NCBI GenBank assembly: GCA_028551475.1
Contig: CM052362.1
Location: 5,517,354-5,581,353, forward strand
DNA from: Casuarina equisetifolia
Taxonomy: Eukaryota; Streptophyta; Magnoliopsida; Fagales; Casuarinaceae
Direction: 5' to 3'
Length of the DNA stretch: 64,000 bases
Shown here: one piece after another, positions 36,104 to 47,599 of the stretch
How the letters are laid out: every line of letters starts with the position of its first letter
Numbering within the stretch: the first letter of the stretch is position 1
The notes under the pieces: model-generated
Seen by the model: only the letters and a program-made list of their open reading frames with translations
What the model was told of the DNA's origin: nothing
The model's database searches: none
Translations under genes and position numbers: made by a program

Positions 36104-39100
36104 TCTCTCTGGTAAAGAGGACTAGTCAGTGGATCCTTCTAGGTTCTAGGATATCCATTGGATTGCACACTTACGTGGGACTAGGTCCATTGGTCTGTAC
36201 TAACTGCACTTTTTTGTTCTTCTTTTAACTCATGCTTGGGTTACTTGACTGACAGAAATGAGGGGGGGAAAATGGAAATTTGTTTCAAGGGAAGTATGTC
36301 TTTTGAAATCTTTTGATTATATTTTCTGTTAAGAACTTTTCTTCTTTTCCTCATGCTATGTGATATCCCAGATTGTGGAGGAGCTGAAATTGTATATATA
36401 CATATGTTTATCCCCTAAACCTAGCTGTATTAATGGATTATGACTCATTGTAGGAGGATTCATTAGGTCCCACTATTCAGGTGACAATAGATTCTAGCAT
36501 TAATTGTCCTTGGCTAGTTGTTTTGTGAGAATGTTGTATGACTATGTGGTAAGTTCTAAATTGGAATATTTACTAAGTGAAATTTGGTTTATATAAATGA
36601 TTCTAGTGAGTTCCAGTTTCAGTAGCCTCCAAGTATTCGTACTAAATTATAAAAGCAAGGTTGTCATAGTTGAATATGGGTTTGAGTTGAAATCATGAGT
36701 CTCTTTTTAAGTTAAGAGGATAATTTGTTCATATATAACAGATTTATAATTAAATACAAATACAAATAAGAGTGATGATATGGGTCACACTAAGGAGTGG
36801 TAATTGGAAAGCCCTGCCCAGTACTGGCACATTGAATAGGGCCTTTAATGGAGCCTGCAATGCAATTCAACATTCATATGCTTGCTTTGGATTGTCCTTT
36901 CTTATCAAATGGGAATAAACAAAGCCGATACTGTACATTCTTGCATGCTGCTTTAAAGTTCAGATGATTCTGATTCTTATGATAAAAAAAGATTAAAAAT
37001 AAAAAAAAGGAAAAAGAGACACTGTATAAGCATCTTCTAGGATCCAAAGATTCGGCGTCTTTTCCCCTAACATATACACATTACTCACTACATTGGAGAT
37101 GACATTATGGTCCACCAAATGCTGCTACATCTCAACCCCAATTGCATTGAAATAACAGCACTAAAGGCTATAAATTCCCAGCACCGGTGTACTGGAAATG
37201 TCACGGGTTATCTCTAAGGAGGGGTGGACCAATTTATCATCCATTCTGGCAACAGAGACTGGTCATGTGGCAGAAGAACCACATACATCACTTGAAATTT
37301 CGAGCGCCAAAGAGAGTGAACTCTTTCTGCAGCCATACTGACATGCATATCCGGCCTAGAATCCTACAAGATGAGATTGAAAAACCATGGAGATTACAAA
37401 ATCATTTGCAATTCAGTGGTTCTCCATCTCTCTGGTGTACCACTGTGGCCTCATGGTGTTGTGGTCCTTTCTTTTGGCGCTTGCCACCACAGGAAAGTGA
37501 CCATTTTCATTTTTAGTATTTGGGTCAGTTTTGGATCGTTAGCTAAGAATATTAAATGAATCAGAACACTTTATAGATGAAGAGGTTACATAAAAAGATG
37601 CTGCTGTATATTACAATGCATCCCATTTTTTATGCAACAACAATTATAGCAAGCACAATCAGGCACATAAATTTGGTGAAGGAACAATGAAAGGCAACTT
37701 GAGGTGCTAATTGAAGGTTTACGTTGAAAGAAGCTAACACATAACAAGAACAATAAGGATTCCATGTAGTTCGGCACAAGCCAATCTTTTACATTAGCCA
37801 ACAGTCTATCACTATTAGGTGATTTTGTACATAAAAAGAGTAGTTAGATAAGGGAAAGCTTTTTTTATTTTATATTTATGAAAAACTTAAGAAAAGAGTC
37901 ATAAATTAATAATTACTCTTACTCCTAATTTTTTCAGAATTTCATCTCAACCTGGTTCAAAAGTTCAAAACATGTGTCTCTGGATTTTACAGGTTACCCA
38001 ACACCACACATCCTGAAGAAACTGTTATAATTCTAAGCCTTTTTTGAAATTCACTGACAGAGGGTTGGATCATTTATGCCTGTCAAAAGATACACAAATC
38101 TTTGTCTGAGAAGTCAGACATGCCTGCAGGTGGACAGCCAAGTTTCACAGATTTGAGACATGCCGTGGCTGATCCCTGAAAACATCTAAAACTCCTGTTG
38201 TCCTTTCTTCTGACCCCAAATGGGTCCTTGGAGGCCTGAAAAGCCACTTGACTTAGAAATAAAGTTCGCCATTTAATGAGAGGTAAAAGGAGTTTAGTAA
38301 AACATACCCATTTACAGTTCACATTCAATTCTCCATGGACCATTTACAAACATAGACACTGGCTTTGCCATTTCCCAAAAAGAGTTTATTTCTGTACACC
38401 ATGCTTTTGATATTTATTATGTTGTGTGGACAATGTGAGCAGCCATCTGGGCTCAAGTGAGACGAAGATATAGTTTGATGTCCCACTTCCGAATTGATTT
38501 GACTTTAAAGGCAATGTCATTCCAGGTTGGTAAACAAATCCAGGTGGTCATAAACAGCTCCAGTTCTGTTCATTTAGTCTGTTTGGTGGTACACCTTGCC
38601 TATTTATTAGACAAGCTTAGTTCACGGGTCAGTCTTGCTTTTACAGTACCAAGTGGTCAGAGATGTTTATCAGGTACCAGTCAACATAAAGAGGTTTTGT
38701 GGACAAATTCCATCCTATCGTCAAAATAATTATTATTTTTAATATTTTATCAAAAAGTTAATAGAATGATGATTAACTTGAAATTAACTTTTTTTTATTT
38801 TTATTTTAAAATTTTTATATTTTAATATAAAACTCTTATATTATATATATTCCTAATACATCAAACATTATTAAACTTCATAAAGACAAAATTACAAAAA
38901 TAATATCGTAGTGAGATATAATATTTAAATATACACTTTGATATGTTAAGATAACAAAAATATTATTAAAAAAATACTATTTTTAACTAATACCTTCCTT
39001 TCTCCTACTAGGACTTAGTTTAAGGACCTAATGGTTGTTTTAGTAAACAGTGAGTTTTGTTAAATCTATCAAGCTTATGAGCATTTACTTGATCTTCCAT

Positions 39101-42100
39101 GGAGTAGAAAAGGTGAGGAAGAAGAGAAGAATCTTTCAAAGTCCCTTAGGCTTTAAGCATGCCAGATGCTAATTGTGCTAAACTAGGGTAGCTTAATCTA
39201 AGATTTTCATATTCAGATAGAAAAGCCAAGTTTGGACCACATGTACATCGAAAATTTATCCCAGAATACTTCATTTAAGAATACCATAACCCGCACTTCA
39301 ATAGTCATGGTAATAAATTTGACCGTACTTGTCGATGACAGTGTTTTATACTCCATGGCCGAACAGCTCAAGCTTTTTTGGCATCACATGGGATTGTGAC
39401 CACTTACAAAGGAGATCCCACTCCCACCACATTGGATGCCGATCCTGAGCATCAGAATTTTTACTGTTCTCAGACAATAATTAAGAGAAGTTTGTCACAA
39501 TAATTCGAGTCACGCATGGGATGTGCAAACGCAGGCTAGATGACAGTTCTTTGGGGTCTGCATTCTGATTTCCTTGGGGCCATGGCGATGGCTGGATGCA
39601 TCAGGGTCTTGGGACCATATGCAGATTGGATGATTCTTGAAAGTTTGAGACACATAATTAACATGTCTGCTCAGTTCCTAGTTAATTGTAATAATGCCTG
39701 TGATAGTACAAGGTTCCATCAAAGCAGAAAGATGAAACTTCCCCCCATTAATGCTTCAGGTGAAAAACATTTTACTTGCTATCACTCGGCAGTTTCACCA
39801 GAACCAAAAACTTGATTACGCATGTCAGGATTATGAACTCGATTCTATATGGTTCCCATGCAAATCTGTATGGGGATTCTTTAAAAGTAATTCTATTTGA
39901 CGGTTGGGTTCTCCCATGTGATGTTCTCCATGTTATAATTAAGCTTTCCACTTCCGAGAAATAGTTATGATTTTGCTACATACTATTGGCGGTAGGTGGC
40001 GCACCTATTGTCCAATGGTTAACCACTTAGCAAGGCTGGCTCTGAGCGTGTAAAAGGCTGGTTCACCCCAGTGGACTAGACCTAAGCTTCCACATCCAGC
40101 TATTTCACTGTCTAGGATATGTGCAGCTCTATCTTCATGCCTAGGCCACCTTATCATTGGGAAGGTAAACCTGGTTTCTAGTCACTCGAGTCCCTCAATG
40201 CCATCGAGGATCAAAGAATGCTAGATTTTTGGGGATCCATCCTCCCACAGAACTAAGGTCTCATTGAATCTGCCATATAAGCTGTAGAAATAAGGATCTA
40301 CAGCAAAATAGTTAACAAAAGTAAGTGGGATATTGATTAAAGTAACCTAAATATCTTAAACTCTTGTTGGGTGTTACCTCCAAGCAAAACTTGTACTTAT
40401 TATTAATTTTAGTCTAATGGATATCAATGGTGGTGGGGTTAATAAATCATTATCTTTCAGTCTTCGTTTCACTGGTTTGTTTGTTTTTGCAGTGCATGAA
40501 AGGGTTAAAAAAACACTCATCTCTTGGTCTTTGTTCATCTTCTTTCCATGTCAGTGTACTTCATTTCAAATCTCATATTGGAATTGGAGATGGCAGAGGC
40601 TGCAAAGTGAGGTTCTACAAGCAATGACCATCCACGCTTCTTGCCTCCATCCTCTGCAAAGAAACAACCCCGTGGCTGTCCCAGAGCTGAAGATAGCAGA
40701 GGCCATAAAATAACGCAATTGTATGTTCTGCTGCCAATGCCCAATCGATGTTGTTTCCATCTTCCACAAACAAACAACCCCGTGGCTTGGAAACAAGCAT
40801 GGAAAGGGAGGCCCACGGCTCCACATGGTCCTCTCCTCTGGTTGTCCTTTAACCTTTACAGCTGTGGGGAAGAAAAGGTAGAAGAAAATAACTTCAAAGG
40901 CTCAAATTCCACAAACTAGTTACAGAAAAGATCATCAAGTCAAATTAAGAGGCAAATGGCAAGTCTAAGATGGACCACCAGTATTAAACAATAACAGAGA
41001 GCAGTTGAGAAAGGAATGTAAGAGAGACAAGGGAATGAAGAAAAGATTGCAGATGTGACCAGGTCAAAAAGCAGAGTTTGCAGACTCAGCAAGCTTTTTT
41101 CTATAAAAAATGAAAAAAAAATGGAAAAAAATAAATAAATAAATAAACCCAAGTTGAAGCTCCAAGCAATGTCCATACTGTTCTACAATTATTGGGGTGG
41201 GGACAGAGTGACCTCAGGGGCTTTGGAGCTCGAGAGCAAGCTGTTTCCCTTTGAAAAAACACTCCCTCTCTCCTCCCAAAATCATGACCACCCAGCATGC
41301 ATCTGCTGCCATCTACTCTCCCAACCTTAAAGTGGAGAACAAAAGAAGGGCCAAAGACAATCTTCCCACAAAATCAAGATTTTGTCTCCCAAATTCAAAA
41401 TCTCAACCTTTTGCCTTTTCACCTTTTATAGGCTGAGTGCTCTATCAAATGACAACAGAATCTCTCTCTCCTTCCCTTTCTTCTGTAGGGGAAGACTTTT
41501 TCGTTTCTTAGGTGAAATGTCATTGCCTCTTTGATTTCGGTCTCCGTTTAACAAAACCCTTTTCTTCTGACAGTAACTTCATAGTACACATTTCTACTGC
41601 AGTAACTATTTCCATGTAAAGTGTTTGCTGATAAACGTAATCATCAACCATCAAAACCCATATATAATATGATTGCCTCAACATAAACCCCTTTTTCTTT
41701 AACATTATAGCATCACTAACTTGTAGTCAAGCTACAGCATGCAGAAACTATTCATCTTGGAGAGTGAAGCTACAGCATTCTTGTTCTAACAGAGACAATA
41801 TGATGTAATAATGACGTTGTCCAAACAAACACTGGAAGTCTGTAGAAAACAACACTTGGCTTGAGGATTATCGATGGCAACCATAGTCATCGATTTCATA
41901 AAAGAAATTCTGGTATGTAACACGTGAAAAAAGCTACGCCAACTTCTTTTGGCAAAAGAAGCGAAGGGAATTAGAAAAAGGCAGAGAGAACAAACAAAAG
42001 GGAGAGAGGCATGCTCTACAAAGAATCCACTAGAACAAGCATGATGAATCTCCACGCAGTACAAGGAGACGGAGGAGGGACAGTATTTTCTTTTAAAATG

Positions 42101-42390
42101 GTAATGGGGTATGCCTACTTTCGCATTACTTTAGATGCTGAGGTTTATAATATCCAGGATGGTCTAATCGTGTAGCCTTATACCAAGCAATGATTGGACC
42201 AAATGGAGTCTACCATTACATCGCAGTAGTTAAAAGTTGACGAAAAAGCGTTTCCAACCATTCTTTCTGCTGTCTTTTCCTCTATTAAGACCCTTAACTC
42301 TCTATGTCCCTTAACAGAAAAGTCGTGCCCTACAGATTGAGTAATCAGGGGAAGGAAAAAGAAAAAAAAAAAGTTTTAAGGATTGAAATT
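36104..42390. other. Long spacer, no gene recognised
   Basis: After the RPB3 3' flank I find only short overlapping open frames without family resemblance. Around 39995-40090 the phrase GTCCAATGGTTAACCACTTAGC and, 40 bp on, GGTTCACCCC loosely recall the A and B boxes of a tRNA-derived SINE. The 16-mer AAACAACCCCGTGGCT occurs twice about 113 bp apart (near 40662 and 40774). No microRNA or tRNA that I know was spotted. Confidence 0.45.
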
Positions 42391-42399
42391 ATATTCCAT

Positions 42400-42913
42400 T
42401 AACATGAGACCATCATTCGTTCCATTACTTGTGACAATCACTTATGTTTGGGTGTTATAATGTTCAATAAACAAATAGCTTAGCTAAACCTATTAGGAGA
42501 TCTTCACCTAATTAACTATTGGGTATTAAACTGAAGACCTTTTAATTTCAAGCAGCATAGATTGTCAATAATAATAAACAAAGATACTATTTTGTAATGA
42601 GATTTGATGAGATTGGCTACTGTTTCACACCTAACAATGATATTCAAGTCTATGTTTAAAAGATTAGGCTTCAACATGAGACCCCATCATTAGTTCTATT
42701 ATTTTTTAACAATCACTTATATTGAGTTTTATAATCTTAAATGAACAAATAGCTTAGTTGAAGTTATTAGGAGATCTTCATCGTATAAGCTATTGGATAT
42801 CAAACTAAAAGTCTTTTAATTTCAAGCAGCATAGATTGTAAATAGTAATAAACAAAAAACATTGTTTTGTAATGAGATTTGATGAGATTGTCTACTGTTT
42901 TGCACCTAACAAT
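42400..42913. repeat. Diverged direct tandem duplication, unit about 270 bp
   Basis: Sequence from AACATGAGACCATCATTCG (about 42403) to CACACCTAACAATG (about 42640) recurs from AACATGAGACCCCATCATTA (about 42676) to GCACCTAACAATAGACC (about 42913). Both halves share TTTCAAGCAGCATAGATTGT and GTAATGAGATTTGATGAGAT. The halves differ by substitutions and small indels, so the duplication is not recent. Confidence 0.85.
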
Positions 42914-43794
42914 AGACCTAAGACTCTTTTTTTTTTTTCAAAATGACTGTAAATTTTTGTCTGTGTGTGTTTATTTCATACATTTGTTTTTCTGTCACCT
43001 CTTAGAATCCCGACAACTTACGACCAAATCTTCCCAATTTCTTCAAACTATCAAGATTTTAGATGCTCATAGGTCCTCGCAGCTTCTGTTGGAATTTTAT
43101 AAATGGAAAGAAGTCTTAATTGCAGGTGTACTGAATGCAATTTGTCTTGAAGTAACCCTTTGCCGTCGTGCCCAAAAAATTCAAGTACAAGACAATTATT
43201 TATTCACGGACCAAGACTTCTAGCTCTGCCCATTAAAACTGCAGTACAGCCCTTGCCATAACAAATATGTGGGGCAAGCTTTCATTAATTAGCGATTGTC
43301 AGTGTCTTGTATGTTTGTTTCTCACAATCTAGGAATCAAACGATAAACAGGAGAAGTACATGAGCTGGTCGGAATCGACCGACACCTTCTTAAATAAACG
43401 TTTGAACAGAGCTTCAGGCGTAGATATCCAAGTGAAAAAGTACCCAGATTACTATTAGATGAACAGCCAGTGACAGCAAATGCAGAGGACCTAACATGCA
43501 AGATGTTCTGCTCATGAAAAACACTAAGAACATCCAATGAATTCGTATACTAATAAGCGATTAGAAAATTTTATCTCTGACAACTCACGACATTAAGAAC
43601 ATAAAACATTTCACATGGATTGTGTTCATATACTAAGGAATTGTTACTGGTACAGTTTGATTTAACATTAAATTAAATTGCTTTGTCTCGGAATTAGGAT
43701 AAAAACTAAATAAATAGACAAATGATTCAGTTCTTATGACTTTTCAACTCACTAGAAAACTATCTATAGATTAATAGACATCAAATTTTTATAA

Positions 43795-43925
43795 AATATT
43801 TAGACAAGAATCTTGTAAAATCTTTAAAGCTAGATTATTTAATAGAAAAATCAATTCAAGATGGATTGACTCTTACATAATATTTAGACAAGAATCTTGT
43901 AAAAATCTTTAAAGCTAGATTACTT
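43795..43925. repeat. Short tandem duplication, unit about 87 bp
   Basis: ATATTTAGACAAGAATCTTG plus TAAAATCTTTAAAGCTAGAT occurs near 43795 and again near 43882 with one or two differences. Each is followed by a related phrase ending in GAyTGACTCTTA. Confidence 0.85.
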
Positions 43926-43989
43926 AATAGCAATAGCAAGATCAATGCAAGACGAATTGACTCTTATGTGAAAATTACTACTTTATCCG

Positions 43990-45070
43990 TATTCCAAAGT
44001 TTAACTCAAACATCCACCTCATGTTTTTACTAACAAAGAAGAGTATGAAATCTTTTACAACCTTATCTACATGTATGATTCATTTCTCACGTTCAAAAGA
44101 ACCCATGATACATGATTGTACATCCCATGTGAAACCAAATGGAATAGTTGAATAGACTAAGGTTTGAACAGTCCATCATACCTATCTACATGTATGATTC
44201 ATTTTCCATGTTGAAAAGAACCCATAAATGGTTGCACATCCCACACCAAACCAAATAGAATGGTTGCATTAACTAAGCTTTGAACAATGAATTAGTCTTA
44301 GCCTGATAGTCCAGTGGCATAGAAGAACTTTATTACATAGTCATTTTAATCAATGAATTAGTCTCAATGAACCCATGAATGGTTACACATCCCACACCAC
44401 ACCAAATAGAATGGTTGCATTAACTAAGCTTTGAACAATGAATTAGTCTTAGCCTAATAGTTAAGTGCACAGAAGAACTTTACTACATAGTCATTTTGAA
44501 TAATAAATTAGTCTCAACGAACCCATGAATGGTTGCACATCCCACACCAAACCAAATAGAATGGTTGCATTAACTAAGCTTTGAACAATAAATTAGTCTT
44601 AGCCTAATAGTTCAGTGACATAGAAGAACTTTACTACATAGTCATTTTGAACAATGAATTAGTCTCAACATGACAATGCAATGACATACAAGAACTCTAC
44701 TATATAGTTACTTTAAATAATAAATTAGTTGCTCTGAACAATTAATCAATTTCAACATGATAATTTAGTGGCATAGAAGAATTTTATGACATAGAAAGTA
44801 AAGATTTGAGTTTCTTTATTATTCAATAAATTTCTTAAAACTCCTTCCACTCACATCCTAATTTATAATCTATAATTAAATAAAACCATGATACATGATT
44901 GCACACATCCCATGGGAAAGCAAACGGAATGGTTGATTAGAATGAGCTACCAAGAATCCGCCAGCCTTATCTACATGGACAGTTCATGACAGATGATGGT
45001 ACATGCATCACTCTTGATGTGAAACCAAATGGAATAGTCGCATAGTCCAAGGTTTGAACAATCAACCAAC
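43990..45070. repeat. Satellite-like array, core period about 150 bp
   Basis: Units starting CCCATnAATGGTTGCACATC begin at 44221, 44372 and 44522, giving periods of 151 and 150 bp. Each contains CCAAATAGAATGGTTGCATT, TTGAACAATnAATTAGTC and CATAGAAGAACTTTACTACA. Older, more diverged relatives flank the core on both sides (about 44040-44215 and 44885-45065), sharing CATCCCATGnGAAACCAAA and AAGGTTTGAACA. It looks like a small expanding minisatellite between RPB3 and CYCD3. Confidence 0.85.
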
Positions 45071-45876
45071 GAGAGTTTCCACAATCTCGAAAGGGCAGGT
45101 GAAGACAACACATCGACCCCTATGAACCACAGCTATGATAGGTCCCTACACCTGCGGCCAAAAAGTCGAGAAAATCTACGAGCACTAGATGGGTGTCTTC
45201 TAGGTCAGTGATTAGGTTTCAGAGAGAGAGGATTACGGTCACCTCAATCTTGCACCAACAAAGGGGGTGTCTGGCTCTTCCTTCGAGGTCAAACTCCACA
45301 ATCAAAAAGTCACCCCCCATCAACCAAATCCTCCTAAACCCATCTGGCCGACAGCCTCTTCCTCCCTCCACATGCAAACAATTCCATTCCCTCCATTTTA
45401 TTCCTCTCAAAAAAGTGTTTTTTATTTGCTAATGGTGCGTTTAATAGTGTCATACACTATTGTTGGAAGATAATGACAGATAATAATTAAACAACACATA
45501 TAATTTACCTAGTTTAGAAGGCATGATTTACGTTACTTAAGACAATGTTATCCCAAAAAATCCTATTTAGGCAGATGAAAAGTGAAAAAGAAATCATGTT
45601 GTACAAACAAACAAAAATTGTTCTGAATTTATTATCGAATATGATGATGATATAGATATGTCAAAATAAAGTATGTCCAAAGAGATCCGCAGATGGAGAA
45701 GAGTGCGCGAAAAACATATACAGAGAAGACTAAGATTAGATCTCTTTGATGCCACTCTCGTCTTCTCTTCTCTTCCTGCAAAGGACTGCATGTGTTTCCT
45801 CTCCAAGTCGTGAGAACATGGCGGACATTGTCGGAAATGGCAATATGAAAACTACCCATATAATATGCTAGAGGTT

Positions 45877-47372
45877 TCAGAACGAGGGATGGGTTATGGG
45901 GGGGCTGCCAACGATGCCCACAAAGAGCCGGTTGATTGACGGCCGTTTCATCTGCTGTTCATGGGCTCTGCGCTTCTTGAGCAGAGGCTCCGGCGATGAC
46001 TGAACCCACGACTCCACCGTCCAAGAGTCGTTGGAGCTGTCGGAGTTGAAAACAGCATCAATCACACCGCTCGGGCTGCGAGAATTTGCTCGAACTTGCG
46101 CTTGTGAGGGTTGTTGTGGACGCCATAATAGGCCTTTGATAGCTCCAGCATGAGATTGTAACAGTCGTTTACTTTTTCCTGTAGCAATGCAGTTGGATAA
46201 TGAATATCAAATGATGACTAATTATGGCTTCACGTTTGAACTTTGAATCTGAAATCTTAAGAGGACAGAGACGAACCTTGCTTATCTTGAGCACGCCCAG
46301 AAGCTGGTCTTGATATTCCGACGGATTACACGGCTCGATCTGGTCTATAACGTGCATCATCGTGGCGGCGGCCAGCACAGAAGGTAGATAGCCGACGAAT
46401 CGTGAATCTACAGTATTGGAACCAAACGTAAACAACATAAGAAATCGAAAGAGTATACTTTTTCTTTTGGTATTCGTTCTTTGTTCTTATCGAAAATACT
46501 GAGCTTTCGTCAACATGGGCCCTTACCGGCGACAACAGAGAGGAGGAGACGGTCGCACCGAGTGAGAAATTCCCAGTGGAGATGGGTCTTCATCCCAAGC
46601 CTCCTCGTGATGTGGTCGAGAAACGAGAGTGGGGTCACCGGGTGCATCTTCCACTGGAGAGTGGAGAGCACCAAGAGCTCCATTCTCTGAATGGTTTTGG
46701 CCTCAAACACGCACTTCGTGCCCTCCACCTGAAACAGAACGACAACCAGGTTTACTCCCTGAAAATCAAGAAAAAGATGCAGACTTTTACGATACAAGAA
46801 CTGGTTATGACAGAACGTACTTGGAAGTCCAAGAGAAGCGGCACTTGGGTCTCTTCCACTTTCGCAGCCAAGGAGAGACAAGCCACAGCCACGAGCTGGA
46901 TCATCCATGGCTTATCTCTCTGAAAATGGCGGCTTACAAGGAACCTATCGAGGTAGTTAATGGACAGTATTGCCGTAAGAGCAGAGAATCCGTAATGGCC
47001 ATTGACCTTGAGCATCCACTCCACAGCCTCACGACGGACGTCAGACAAAGCAGAGTCTAGTTCCACAGAGCTAAGACGAAGATGGCCTTGCTGCTCTTCT
47101 TTGGAGAAGAGAGAAAGAAGCTCTTCATCTTCCCAGAACAAATCTTGCTCCAACAAAAGCAAAGGAAAAAGAGAACTTCTCTCAACGCCACCACCACCGT
47201 TATTTCTGGTGCTACATATCTCACTCTCCCCACCTTCCAGTACAACCTCTTCTCCATCATCTTCTTCCTCCTCCCATCTCTCTTCCTCACAGTAAAGCGC
47301 ATCCAACAAAAGCGACGGGTTCTGTTCTTCCTGCTCTCCTACTTGCTGCTCATCCTGCAGTTGAATTGCCAT
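45877..47372 (-). CDS. D-type cyclin, CYCD3 group, with a frameshift in the last exon
   Basis: Four minus-strand exons are 46821-47372, 46527-46728, 46277-46407 and 45877-46178. The protein starts MAIQLQDEQQ, has the retinoblastoma-binding LxCxE motif (L26-Y-C28-E-E30), an acidic stretch, the cyclin N box (REAVEWMLKVNGHYGFSALT and LAAKVEETQVPLLLD), then exon 2 (EAKTIQRMELLVLSTLQWKM) and exon 3 (SRFVGYLPSVLAAATMM), which match CYCD3. It binds CDKA and drives the G1/S transition in the nucleus. Exon lengths sum to 1187, one short of a multiple of three. After HKRK in exon 4 the frame is lost, with a stop at 46062-46064 giving 333 residues. The expected tail (SPSGVIDAVFNSDSSNDSW) continues in another frame to the stop at 45877. 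An upstream in-frame ATG (47564) lies in the CT-rich leader and is unlikely to be used. Confidence 0.9.
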
Positions 47373-47441
47373 CTTCTTCCGAGTAGAAGATCTTTCAGTC
47401 CTCCGTTCATTATACACAGCAAGCCAACCCCCTCCCCCCCA

Positions 47442-47464
47442 TCTCTCTCTCTCTCTCTCTCTCT
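47442..47464. repeat. (TC)n microsatellite in the CYCD3 leader
   Basis: About eleven uninterrupted TC units lie about 75-95 bp upstream of the cyclin start codon. On the coding strand they read as GA repeats in the predicted 5' UTR. Confidence 0.9.
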
Positions 47465-47582
47465 TTTCCCCCCAGTACTCAGCAAGAACCACAAAAGAGA
47501 GGCTGAAAGCAGAGAAAGAAAAGGTTGGAAGCGATTGATTTTTAGCAGAATGGGTGGGTTTCACGCTTGTCCGCTTTTTGGG

Positions 47583-47593
47583 TTATAAATATA
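47583..47593 (-). promoter_or_regulatory. Candidate TATA box of the CYCD3 gene
   Basis: On the minus strand TATATTTATAAC lies about 210 bp upstream of the cyclin ATG. This fits a transcription start near 47550 and a leader of about 180 bp. Confidence 0.35.
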
Positions 47594-47599
47594 TTGGGG

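Noticed and set aside
46576-47588. Plus-strand open frames across the cyclin gene (up to 168 codons)
   Set aside because: They are antisense to the CYCD3 exons and their GA/CT-rich leader, with low-complexity translations.
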